The notes beneath the pieces were generated by a model. It made no database searches, was not told the DNA's origin, and worked only from the letters and a program-made list of their open reading frames with translations. Position numbers and translations under genes: made by a program. Positions 11,437 to 20,083 of a DNA stretch of 64,000 nucleotides are shown here, piece by piece. Source of the DNA: Pseudomonadota bacterium (GTDB lineage: Bacteria; Desulfobacterota; Binatia; Binatales; Binataceae); the NCBI GenBank assembly GCA_021323945.1, contig JAJPKA010000018.1:598853-662852 (forward strand). The letters run 5' to 3'. Each line of letters begins with the position of its first letter. Position 1 is the stretch's first letter.

Positions 11437-12809
11437 GCGGGCGTGGCGGACGAGTACAACCATTTCCTGCGCTGGTGTTTAATCGGGAACGTGCGGGCCA
11501 CCTCAAGGATCTCATCGCCCCTCCCTATGATCTGATTGATGAGACCCTGCAGCAACAGCTCTATGCCCGCAGCCCACACAATATCGTCCGCCTGGAGTTG
11601 AACCGCGACGCCGACCCTTATGGTTCGGCTGCGGCCACCATGGCACGCTGGATTGACGAAGGGATCCTGCGGCAGCTCCCGCCGGCCATATTTCTCTACA
11701 CTCAAGCCTTTGAACTCGATGGCCGGCGCCTGATCCGTACAGGATGGGTGGTGCGTATCCGGTTGGAAGAGTTCGAGCGCGGCCACATTCTGCCGCATGA
11801 GCGCACATTTCCGAAAGCCAAAGAAGACCGGCTCAGACTGCTCAGAGCCACGCGTGCCAACATTAGCCCGGTTTTTGGTCTCTATCGGTCGGGCAGCACA
11901 GCGCTCAAAGCCCTGATGGCCGCCGTCGCCGGCCGTCCCCCGCTGCTCGAGGCAACGGACGATCTCGGCATCCTGCACCAGGTGCGCCGAGTCGAATCCC
12001 CCGCCGAGATTGCGGTCGTTCAGGAAGCTCTCGAGTCGTCACAGGTGCTGATCGCTGATGGTCACCATCGGTACGAGACCGCCCTCGAGTATTGCCGTTT
12101 GATGCGGGCCAATTTGGGCGATACCGGGCGAGTCCAAAACAGGACCCAACCGCTGCACAGCTCCTCAAGCACTCGTCATCCAGGGACGATCAGGCAGTTA
12201 AGTGACAAACCGGCGGGTTCTGACTTTAGGCCCGAGGCCTACGTTATGATGACCTTGGTTGCGCTAGATGACCCGGGCCTTGTGATTTTACCCACTCATC
12301 GACTGGTTCGTGTGCTCGATCAAGCGCGGCTGGAGCTCTATAAGGCGCGAGTCCACGAGAAGTTTGAGATTGAGGAGTTCACTGATGCCGAGGCTATGAT
12401 AACGCAGCTTAAGCAGCGCGGCCCAGGATACATCGGAGCCATCATCCGAAACAGTTCCGCAGCGATTCTTCACCTGCGCGACCAGGATTTTATGTCCCGC
12501 GCATCGCCCGAGATCCAACCGGAAGTGCGTGGGCTGGATGTCGCCGTGTTGCACAAACTAATCCTTGACGAACTGCTCGGGATTACGCCGGAGACCGTGC
12601 GTCAGGGCGAGAATATCGCTTATACGCACGATCGGCACGTCGCCCTGCAGGCGGCGAGGTCCGGTGCGGCGGCAGCGGTGTTTTTGCTTAACCCGCCCAC
12701 GGTGTTCGACATTGAGAAAATCACCAACGCCGGGGCTCTGATGCCAGAAAAATCAACTTACTTCTACCCCAAGTTGCAGACCGGTCTGCTGATGAATCCG
12801 CTTTATTGA
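11433..12809 (+). CDS. DUF1015 family protein
   Basis: A 458-residue protein of the DUF1015 family, whose molecular role is not established in most bacteria. The family start appears as FPALVFNRE and LIAPPYDLID (residues 27-36). The highly conserved IADGHHRYETALEYC (207-221) probably marks the active or binding site. Beyond it the chain continues with mixed alpha/beta sequence and ends near the conserved NPP and FYPKLQTGL region. Its ATG overlaps the tsaC stop (ATGA), indicating translational coupling. A remote relationship to ParB-fold serine kinases has been suggested for such proteins but is not shown here. Confidence 0.9.
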   Translation: MSGRGGRVQPFPALVFNRERAGHLKDLIAPPYDLIDETLQQQLYARSPHNIVRLELNRDADPYGSAAATMARWIDEGILRQLPPAIFLYTQAFELDGRRLIRTGWVVRIRLEEFERGHILPHERTFPKAKEDRLRLLRATRANISPVFGLYRSGSTALKALMAAVAGRPPLLEATDDLGILHQVRRVESPAEIAVVQEALESSQVLIADGHHRYETALEYCRLMRANLGDTGRVQNRTQPLHSSSSTRHPGTIRQLSDKPAGSDFRPEAYVMMTLVALDDPGLVILPTHRLVRVLDQARLELYKARVHEKFEIEEFTDAEAMITQLKQRGPGYIGAIIRNSSAAILHLRDQDFMSRASPEIQPEVRGLDVAVLHKLILDELLGITPETVRQGENIAYTHDRHVALQAARSGAAAAVFLLNPPTVFDIEKITNAGALMPEKSTYFYPKLQTGLLMNPLY

Positions 12810-12871
12810 CCGGCACGGCCATGGGCCATTGATGAGCGCCGCGCAATCTGCGCGGTTATGAGATCTACTTG

Positions 12872-13447
12872 ATGAAGTTGCTGGGAATTGTCGGCAGTGT
12901 CACACCGCCGGGCCGCTTGCTCAGAGCAACCAGTTGGTTGCTCGACAACACGCGGGCTACCAAACAGGGACTCGAGACTGAACTGATCAACCTTGCCGAT
13001 AAGCGCATCGCCTTCGCCGACGGGCGCCCACCGCACGAATATGGTGACGATACCGCAGAGGTCATTCAGCATGTAAGTGCTGCCGGCGCGTTGCTCATCG
13101 CGAGCCCGGTATATCGAGGCTCGATCACGGGGGCGCTCAAGAACCTACTGGATCATCTCCCAGTGGAATCGTTGGCGGCGAAACCGGTGGGAATAATCGC
13201 CATGGGCGCCACAAGCCATCATTTCCTCGGGGTCGATTGGCATCTACGCGACATTCTCGCCTGGTTCGGCGCGCTAGTCGTGCCCACCAGTGTGTATCTC
13301 ACTTCAGGCGATTTCGTCGGAGGCGAACCAAGCGAGGTCGCCCGACGAGACCTCATAGAGCTGGCCGAAGCAGTCCTTCGGTTGTGTCAAATCGCGCCTC
13401 CTGCCGGACGCTTTCTCGGCCCGCAACCCTTGGCCAGTCGGCGTTAA
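12872..13447 (+). CDS. NAD(P)H-dependent FMN reductase, flavodoxin fold
   Basis: A 191-residue flavodoxin-like reductase. KLLGIVGSVTPPGRLLRA at the N-terminus is the phosphate-binding loop of NADPH-dependent FMN reductases (GSxRxxS type), and ASPVYRGSITGALKNLLDHL (about residues 80-99) is the second FMN-contacting segment. Such enzymes supply reduced flavin to two-component monooxygenases or azo/chromate reduction. A TTG precedes the ATG at 12872. The gene ends the purD-to-here run on the plus strand. Confidence 0.88.
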   Translation: MKLLGIVGSVTPPGRLLRATSWLLDNTRATKQGLETELINLADKRIAFADGRPPHEYGDDTAEVIQHVSAAGALLIASPVYRGSITGALKNLLDHLPVESLAAKPVGIIAMGATSHHFLGVDWHLRDILAWFGALVVPTSVYLTSGDFVGGEPSEVARRDLIELAEAVLRLCQIAPPAGRFLGPQPLASRR

Positions 13448-14763
13448 AACGTCCATAGAACGGGTTTGCTTTTGCTTGCACGGTCCGTCGAATGAGCGAT
13501 CATCGGTAGGCTGCACGAGGTGGCAATGCGCGATTAATATTGAAGAGCGCAATTTACTGAAAGTTGGATTCAGAGCGGCGTTTTGAGGTTTCTCTGCCGA
13601 CACCGTCTTGTTGGAGTCGCATCAAAAGCGTCTACTGAGGTCACTCGTATTAGATGTTAATTTCGCTTTGATTCCTTTCCCAAAGCAACAATTGCTGACT
13701 GGGAGCTCATACGAGTTGCAACCTGAGCGGGGCAAAATGCCACGACAAGCGTGGCATTTATCCACGCTGAATAGTGCGCAACAACTCGACTAATCATTTA
13801 GGTCCTCAAATAATCCTTGTAAACCCTCGAACTTCAGATTGACTGGCCGAGTCTTCAGATCGCGAAAACCGCTCGATACGAGATGCGTTGAGTGGCCTTT
13901 TGTATATTATCTACGATTCTTTCTAGTCTGATCCCGTCGCTCCTCTTTTCTCGGGGGTATTAGCTGATCGCTCGGCGCCGCGCCTTCTTCCTGAGACCGA
14001 CTAAGTGTCGATACGCTTCGCCACACTCCGAACCGGCGCTGCGTCACACCCCGTCACCGTTCGAAGCATAATTCGTCTAAATTCGACGCTTGCTACCTAT
14101 TCTTGAAAGACTTTCCGATCGCATCTCGTACTTAAACTAGAAGCTTTTCGCTGCCGCGACCAAAACTTGGCTAGGCAGTCGCCATGCCGAAGCTGTCCCA
14201 GACTCTAGCACTACATCCTTTTAACCGTTGAGCGCCGTAAAACTGAATAGGAACCGACAATATTGTTGTCCACGCCGAAATCGCAGTGCGATCCATTTAA
14301 AATACATTTAGTCGTTCCTACTCGATATCCTTCAGACCTCAAATAAACGATGCGAAATGCTAATTAATATTTGCAATTAAACACTGGGTGCTGCCGCAAG
14401 TTAGCGTGTAGTTAAGTCTGAGGGCTCATTGGTCACAATCAGAGTGCAGTGCTCGCATGGTTAAGGTCGCCTCAGCCCGGACCCTCGTAAGGCACCAGCA
14501 AAGTGAACATGAGGCAGCGGATTCCCTACCCAACAGCGTCAATGTTACGAGCGTGAGCTCTTTGCCAGCTGCGCTGCAGCAACTGGAAACTTCTCCTTCA
14601 GACCACCGTCGCGGTTATGTAATGGGACACCGTGTCGGAAAAGAGCATTCGCGGAACAGGATTTGCTCGGTGAGAACTCGCGACACACCGGATTACTAGT
14701 TCATCCTGGTTGATATCCAGTCCGACAAGTATCCGACATCGCATTTCAACCTAGGAGGTAGCT
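13448..14763. other. 1.3 kb stretch without a convincing gene
   Basis: Less GC-rich than its surroundings and full of stops in all frames. It holds one strong hairpin (annotated separately at 13735-13759). The short frame at 14457-14699 lacks a ribosome site and has no recognisable content. The stretch separates the conserved purD-type block from the collagen-like/prenyltransferase locus, and could be a decayed insertion or a long regulatory leader; I cannot tell which. Confidence 0.4.
13735..13759. terminator. hairpin with A- and T-flanks, possible bidirectional terminator
   Basis: A perfect 10-bp stem (AAATGCCACG / CGTGGCATTT) with a five-base loop. On the minus strand the 3' arm runs into TTTT; on the plus strand it ends in TTTA. 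It lies about 290 bases after the FMN reductase stop. Confidence 0.45.
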
Positions 14764-15378
14764 ATGGCAGAGCAGGGTTCACAATTTGGTCCCGGCAAAA
14801 TGAGTCTGCGGCTGGAGGAGAACGAGTGCGTCACTCTATCCCCGGAGTCTCCGCGCTTCCGGGAGTCCTACCAGCAAGTACGACCGCGTACGATTGAAGA
14901 AGTTCGAAATATTCTCGGGCTCACAGGCGACGCCGCTAAAGCCTTGCAGGAGAAGGGCTGTTGCCGGCCGTCCGCGGTTTCTTCGGCCTTAATCTCCGCC
15001 GACGATTTGACTGCACAGGACGATCCGACACGCATCCGCGCGCGGTCACTCGCCTATGCAGCCTCACGTGAATACGTCAGGGCTCCGAACCCGACGTACC
15101 TTTCACAATGGCAAGCTGTACTGAATCGTTTTCTCGAGATAAGCAACTCCGTCATAAATGTCGTGGTATTGCTCGACATCGATGTCGCTAACGGTGCTAC
15201 TCTGACCATCTCGCCCAATACGCATGCGATCTACGCCAACAATGTTCGCATCCACGGCAACGGCAGGATCGTCTGCCAGCGAGACATTACCTTCAAGATC
15301 AACTCGCTGGAAGGGATTTCGGCTCGGCCAGTCGCTGTGCCGCTCAGCTCGGCAGCGGCAAGCTTGATCGGCAGGTAA
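14764..15378 (+). CDS. unknown protein with beta-rich C-terminal domain, first gene of collagen-like/prenyltransferase locus
   Basis: I cannot assign a family. The ATG has an excellent AGGAGG site five bases upstream. The 204 residues split in two: a polar, helical N-terminal part (1-115, including a CC pair at 66-67) and a beta-rich part (about 125-190). The latter alternates hydrophobic strands in the pattern INVVVLLDIDVANGATLTI, then AIYANNVRIHGNGRIV, then QRDITFKI. That layout resembles rungs of right-handed beta-helix or surface-protein domains. No signal peptide or membrane segment is visible. It is followed 66 bases later by the collagen-like gene on the same strand, and the two probably share a transcript. 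Confidence 0.75.
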   Translation: MAEQGSQFGPGKMSLRLEENECVTLSPESPRFRESYQQVRPRTIEEVRNILGLTGDAAKALQEKGCCRPSAVSSALISADDLTAQDDPTRIRARSLAYAASREYVRAPNPTYLSQWQAVLNRFLEISNSVINVVVLLDIDVANGATLTISPNTHAIYANNVRIHGNGRIVCQRDITFKINSLEGISARPVAVPLSSAAASLIGR

Positions 15379-15444
15379 TTCTTTGCGCGGCTACCTGCAG
15401 ACCAAAGTTTTGGAAGAGGACATCTATCCAAAAGGGAGGAAGAC

Positions 15445-16095
15445 ATGCCGGATATAATCGCTAAAGGCGTTAACGGAGCCAATGGAAACAATGGTACGCC
15501 GGGCCAGGACGGACAGCCGGGCCAGCTCGGCGCTCACGGAGTCGATCATTGGAACGGCGATGATCCACCCGGTGATGGTCAGCGCGGCGGCGACGGTATG
15601 CCTGGCTCGCCAGGAACCGACGGCCAGAACGGGAGCAGCGGTAGCAACGTTACAATTCAGGTCACTGACTTTGTTGTGGGAGTCAATATCGACACCAGCG
15701 GAGGTCTCGGTGGCACCGGCGGTGCTGGGGGCAATGGCGGTGCGGGCGGACCCGGCGGCGGCGGTGGATTCCCTGCGGACAGCGGCGACCCGAGGGGCAA
15801 CGGTGGGCCTGGAGGAAACGGCGGTGGTGGCGGTAACGGCGGCAATGGAGGACGCGGCGGCGATGGAGGCAATATTACGGTCGTCGCCAAAACCATAACC
15901 ACCGGTACAGTGCATGCCAATGCAGAGGGTGGCGCCGGCGGCCTGGGTGGCGCCGCCGGTTTCGGCGGCGGATTCGGCCCCGGGGGCGAAGGCAAGAACG
16001 TTGGGCCGAATGGCGCTCCTGGTCCTAACGGTCGCACTGGCGCCAACGGCGCCCGTGGCCTCGACGGGACAGTCGATATAATCCAACAGTCTTAG
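15445..16095 (+). CDS. collagen-like glycine-rich repeat protein
   Basis: A 216-residue protein dominated by Gly. The N-terminal part (about 8-65) and the C-terminal part (about 180-210) contain Gly-X-Y runs such as GTPGQDGQPGQLG and GAPGPNGRTGANGARG. The middle is GG-X repeats (GGTGGAGGNGGAGGPGG) broken by two beta-strand-like segments: NVTIQVTDFVVGVNI near 69-83 and NITVVAKTITTGTVH near 142-156. No signal peptide, Cys or membrane helix is seen. The ATG has GGGAGG upstream, so the frame is deliberately translated, not a chance repeat. It lies between an unknown protein and a prenyltransferase-cyclase fusion. It could be a structural or surface protein or a substrate of its neighbour; neither is shown. 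Confidence 0.85.
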   Translation: MPDIIAKGVNGANGNNGTPGQDGQPGQLGAHGVDHWNGDDPPGDGQRGGDGMPGSPGTDGQNGSSGSNVTIQVTDFVVGVNIDTSGGLGGTGGAGGNGGAGGPGGGGGFPADSGDPRGNGGPGGNGGGGGNGGNGGRGGDGGNITVVAKTITTGTVHANAEGGAGGLGGAAGFGGGFGPGGEGKNVGPNGAPGPNGRTGANGARGLDGTVDIIQQS

Positions 16096-16162
16096 TTGAA
16101 ATCACCGAGCTGAAGCGTGAATCCATTTTCCCCGAATAGTTCGATCTAGCGGAGTTTATAAT

Positions 16163-18163
16163 TTGCTAATCGCCGATTATATTCGCAGCCAATTGGTGGC
16201 GCTAATCGATTGGGCCGGCATGAAGCCAAATTCCGCGGCGTCGCTGACCCAGTCGTTCCTCCTGCTAACTCGGGAGTCGCTCGACCAGCCGGTTCAACCT
16301 TGCTACCCGGGGCTGTCGTATATAAACGCCAACGGGCTGCCATTCCAGTGGGTTTTGCGCTTCGGCTCGGACTTGAATGGGCTGGGATTTCTCTGCGAAG
16401 TTGGGACGCCTGGCGAACTGCCTACCCAGCGCTTTACAAAATCGCTCCACAGGCTCGACCAGGTATGTGAGGCTATTGGGTCAAAACGACCGCTATGGCT
16501 TCGGGATGTGGCAGCGCGTCTCGTACCGCGAGATCACTGGCCTTTAAAATGGCGAAGCGCGATGTGGATCGGGATCGGGGCGTCAGCCAACGCGTTGCTG
16601 GTCAAGCCTTATTTTAACCTCAACCGCGATTCGGCTCGCGAGCGCTGGCTCCGCGTCGGCTGGGTGTTGCAGGATTTGGGGCGCTCGCGGTCGCTCGAGT
16701 ACTTGTGCGCGCTTTCAACTCAAGTCTCCGCTGGCTCCTGGCCAGTTGGAATCGCAATCGACGTCAGACCCGATGGTACTCCGGGACGCGTCAAGGTCTA
16801 CTTTCGCTCAGAAGCGGTTTATCCGCTTTGGCTGCAGCATTGGTATTCGGCTACCGGCTACGACTCTGACTCAAAAATAATGCGATGTTGCCTCGATTCC
16901 TTGCCGCTGACCGGCAATCGGCCGTATCCGGCTGGCGCATTTATCGTCAGCATCGAGTTCCATCCCTCCGACCACCTAAGTATCAAAACTGACTTGGCGG
17001 TCACCAAATGGGTGAAAGGTGATCAATCGATCGTCCCCGGAGCTCGACGACTCATTGCCGCGGTCGGTGGCGAAAGCGATTGTCTGGAACACGCACTCGC
17101 AGCAGTTGGGGCCTGGCCCGTTTCAACACCGGAGACCTCGAGCTTACGGTTTATTGGGCTGGGTTCCGAGCCAGACAAATCGTGTCACGTGAACGTTTAC
17201 GTCGAACCGCCACTGCTGACGCGCAAGCCCCGCAACATAGTAGCCGGAGCGGTTCCCTCGATTTCTGCCGCAATTACGCGCGGACTTTACTTTTTGAGCT
17301 CGCAGCAGCGCGACGCCCATTGGACGGACTTCAAGCTGCCAACAGGTGAATCGAACGCGTGGGTAACCGCCTTTATTTTGACACGTTTAGCGGAACTTCC
17401 ACATGAGTCGATTTCGGCCACGATCGGTAAACAGATCGAACAGGCGCTCGACTGGCTCCAGGCCAGCCGCAGCCCTAGCGGCGGATGGGGATACAACGAA
17501 ACAGTCGATAATGATGCGGATTCAACCTCCTGGGCCATTCTAGCATTGCGCCGCTTCAATCGGAGCGTTCCGGCAGAGGCCTTGAATTTTCTGTACCGAT
17601 GTCGCCGAACGGATGGAACAGTTGCGACTTTTGCTCCTGAAAGCGGCCTAGGACCGGGATGGACACAGGGAGTTCCTGATGTCACGGCAGTTGGCGTCAA
17701 AGCGCTCGAACAGCGACCTGATGCTTCCACCTCTTTGTTCACCCGCTGGCTGCAGCCGGACGGCACACTACCCGCCTATTGGTGGTCTACGCCGCTCTAC
17801 ACAGCTGCCGAAGTGCTCGACTGGGCTGGAAGCGAGACGACGTCACCGTTAGTTCGCCGGCTTGCCGAAGGTTTAAGCCGATATGTGGCATCCACCCTGT
17901 TTGAAGAGGCTTTACTACTGAGATGTCTTGTCGTGCTGCAGATGAAGCAGGCCTCCACCACGGTCGCAACGCGTCTGTGTAGCGCACAGCGCAGTGATGG
18001 TGCGTGGCCCTCAGCTGCGCTACTCCGACTTACTGTGCCCGAAGTCATCGAACCATGGCGGGCGATTAATGCGGGACGGCTGTATCCCGACCATCAAAGC
18101 CTTTTCACAACGGCGACGATCTTGTCGGCACTTGGACGTTACCAATCGAGCTGGCAGGAATAA
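16163..18163 (+). CDS. predicted ABBA-type prenyltransferase fused to terpene-cyclase-like alpha/alpha toroid
   Basis: A 666-residue, apparently two-domain protein. The N-terminal half shows four beta-hairpin segments of the kind found in ABBA/DMATS aromatic prenyltransferases: IGIGASANALLVKPYF (136-151), IAIDVRPDGTPGRVKVYF (197-214), FIVSIEFHPSDHLSIK (260-275) and FIGLGSEPDKSCHVNVYV (330-347). Lys148, Lys211/Tyr213, Lys275 and Tyr346 sit where diphosphate-binding residues are expected. From about residue 365 the chain becomes helical repeats like the squalene-hopene/prenyltransferase toroid: WTDFKLPTGES (387-397), SPSGGWGYNETVDNDADST (437-455, a QW-like turn plus a DADS motif), then DGT and DGAW turns. 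The TTG start has GGAG eight bases upstream. Domain calls rest on my motif reading, not a search. Confidence 0.7.
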   Translation: MLIADYIRSQLVALIDWAGMKPNSAASLTQSFLLLTRESLDQPVQPCYPGLSYINANGLPFQWVLRFGSDLNGLGFLCEVGTPGELPTQRFTKSLHRLDQVCEAIGSKRPLWLRDVAARLVPRDHWPLKWRSAMWIGIGASANALLVKPYFNLNRDSARERWLRVGWVLQDLGRSRSLEYLCALSTQVSAGSWPVGIAIDVRPDGTPGRVKVYFRSEAVYPLWLQHWYSATGYDSDSKIMRCCLDSLPLTGNRPYPAGAFIVSIEFHPSDHLSIKTDLAVTKWVKGDQSIVPGARRLIAAVGGESDCLEHALAAVGAWPVSTPETSSLRFIGLGSEPDKSCHVNVYVEPPLLTRKPRNIVAGAVPSISAAITRGLYFLSSQQRDAHWTDFKLPTGESNAWVTAFILTRLAELPHESISATIGKQIEQALDWLQASRSPSGGWGYNETVDNDADSTSWAILALRRFNRSVPAEALNFLYRCRRTDGTVATFAPESGLGPGWTQGVPDVTAVGVKALEQRPDASTSLFTRWLQPDGTLPAYWWSTPLYTAAEVLDWAGSETTSPLVRRLAEGLSRYVASTLFEEALLLRCLVVLQMKQASTTVATRLCSAQRSDGAWPSAALLRLTVPEVIEPWRAINAGRLYPDHQSLFTTATILSALGRYQSSWQE

Positions 18164-18758
18164 GCATGGGCTGAGGTAGCCGGAGTTAATCTCTCATTGA
18201 GTGAGCGGTTGCCGCCCAGGCGAGACTGGATCGATTCCTGCCAGCTAAGTTCATCTGAGTAGCGCTCCTCTGTCTATCCTGCAAAGTATAATTCACGCAG
18301 CAGCGGCCGACGCGAGGATTGTAGTGTCACCAGCTCGTTCCTCCGCGGAGAAAGCAGATTCAAGAAACTGCCTTGATAGTAGATGTCGACCGCTTCCGTA
18401 GAAGAAGCGTCGCGGTCGAGGTGAATATCGCCGCACGATCAGCAAATTAGAACACGAGTCATCCCGCTCACAGCTGACCGCGCGCACTGGCTCACTGTCA
18501 GACTGCGCGACTCAGCTCGATCCCTGCAAGCGAAAGCTCGAAAGGGGTCGATAAGGTCGAACGGCCGAGAAAAGTGCCCCCCGGCAAAATTTTGACCGTA
18601 TACTGAAAGTGCACTGCGCTATCATCAAAATCGAAGTGTCATTCCCACTCAGCCAGCAGTGAATTTTTGAAACAAACGCTCGCTTTGCAAAATATCGGGC
18701 AGATGTAGAATATTAGGTTTGCTGTCCGCGTCAGGCTTAGTTCCATTTGGAGGGACCT
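18164..18758. other. intergenic region, no gene seen
   Basis: About 600 bases between two plus-strand genes. All frames are short. The last 100 bases are AT-rich (TTTGCAAAATATCG and TAGAATATTAGG near 18685-18720) and probably hold the promoter of the flavin monooxygenase gene, but no clear pair of boxes can be fixed. Confidence 0.4.
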
Positions 18759-19883
18759 ATGAAATTTGGCTTGTTGTATGAAATGGAAACACCGCGCCCG
18801 TGGCATGCGCTGAGCGAATATAATACCTATTGGCAGGCGCTGGCACAGATCGAGCTCGCCGATCGCATTGGAATCGACTACGTCTGGGAGGTCGAGCATC
18901 ATTTTCTCGAGGAATACTCTCATAGTCCCGCGCCTGAGGTATTCTACGGCGCGGTAACCCAACGAACGCGGAATATCCGTATAGCACACGGTGTGCGTTT
19001 GCTACCTTTCAATTTCAACCACCCGATCAAAGTTGCTGAACAGGCAGCGGTGCTCGACATCATGAGTAACGGCCGGGTCGATATCGGTACAGGCCGATCG
19101 ACCACCGCCCAGGAGCTGGATGGCTTCGGCATCGACTACGATCGGACTCGAGAGGAAGTGCGCGAATCTCTCGAAATCATCGTTAAAGCGTGGACCGACG
19201 ATATCTTGGAGTATGACGGTAAACTCATGAAGATTCCGCCCCGCCGCGTGGTGCCAAAACCCATTCAGAAGCCGCATCCCCCGATGTGGATGGCCTGTGT
19301 GGCGCCAGACAGCTATGAACTTGCTGCTGACCGCGGGCTCGGCGCGTTGAGTTTCAGCCTTAATTTTGAGCAGGTGCAGAAACAGCTGGAAACCTACCAT
19401 AAGGTGTTCGCTCGGCGAAGCGACCAGATTCCCAAGGTCGCCAACGAAGCCTACGCCGGCCTTGTTATTTGCCACGTCGCGGAAAACAAGGATGACGAGG
19501 CCATTGGCCTGGAGGGAGCACGCTGGTTCATGCACAACGTGGCGAAGCTGTTCGAACCGCTTATGGTTAAGAACAAGCTGTATTCTTATGAGTACCTGCG
19601 CAATCTGATGTCGTTGGATCTCGATCCCAAGGATGTGCCTGACGCGCAACTCAAGCAGCATCACATGGTCGTGGTGGGCAATCCCGATGAGGTCTGTCGG
19701 AAACTGGAGAATTTCGAACGCGCCGGGGTGGATCAGGTCATCATGTTCAAACAGGCTGGCCGCATTCCCCACCAAAATATTATGAAATCCCTTAAACTCA
19801 TCGCGCGCCATGTTTTGCCCCATTTCAACCCGCACAAACGCATCGCCGAGCCGGAGACCGAATTGGCGGCGGCCGGCCGCTAG
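18759..19883 (+). CDS. LLM class flavin-dependent oxidoreductase
   Basis: Luciferase-like monooxygenase of 374 residues that would use reduced flavin from a partner reductase to oxidise an organic substrate. The TIM-barrel start MKFGLLYEMETP and VWEVEHHFLEEYSHSPAPEVF (about 47-67) are typical. VRLLPFNFNHPIKVAEQAAVLDIMSNGRVDIGTGRS (about 80-115) is the most conserved part of the family. GNPDEVCRKLENFERAGVDQVI near the C-terminus is the usual final barrel strand and helix. The ATG at 18759 follows TGGAGGG by four bases; an in-frame TTG four codons earlier is inside that site. The gene is monocistronic and ends before a strong bidirectional hairpin. Confidence 0.93.
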   Translation: MKFGLLYEMETPRPWHALSEYNTYWQALAQIELADRIGIDYVWEVEHHFLEEYSHSPAPEVFYGAVTQRTRNIRIAHGVRLLPFNFNHPIKVAEQAAVLDIMSNGRVDIGTGRSTTAQELDGFGIDYDRTREEVRESLEIIVKAWTDDILEYDGKLMKIPPRRVVPKPIQKPHPPMWMACVAPDSYELAADRGLGALSFSLNFEQVQKQLETYHKVFARRSDQIPKVANEAYAGLVICHVAENKDDEAIGLEGARWFMHNVAKLFEPLMVKNKLYSYEYLRNLMSLDLDPKDVPDAQLKQHHMVVVGNPDEVCRKLENFERAGVDQVIMFKQAGRIPHQNIMKSLKLIARHVLPHFNPHKRIAEPETELAAAGR

Positions 19884-19999
19884 TAATTGGTTGAAATGAT
19901 TTGGCACCGCGACCGTTGACTGGAATCCCCCTGCGCGAGATCTAATCGCAACCGAAGCGCTGAGTCCCTTAACCCCGACATCAGATTATCCAGAACATC

Positions 20000-20032
20000 A
20001 AAGAGGCGGGCCCGCGACGGACCCGCCTCTTT
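20000..20032. terminator. bidirectional rho-independent terminator
   Basis: An 11-bp perfect stem (AAAGAGGCGGG / CCCGCCTCTTT) with an 11-base loop, A-flanked on one side and T-flanked on the other. It lies between the convergent monooxygenase (plus) and DUF1302 (minus) genes, where it can serve both. Confidence 0.85.
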
Positions 20033-20083
20033 GCCGTCAGTGATTCGTGCCTTGCTTAGTCAATGGCGCAAGGCACAAACCAG

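Noticed and set aside
14457-14699. 80-codon frame ahead of the collagen-like locus
   Set aside because: No ribosome site, no recognisable motif, and surrounded by dense stops.
15424-16086. Minus-strand Ala/Thr-rich and Pro-rich frames
   Set aside because: They are complements of the Gly codons of the collagen-like gene; GGN repeats read backwards give Pro/Ala/Thr.
19002-19907. Minus-strand frame of 301 codons
   Set aside because: Antisense to the LLM monooxygenase gene.
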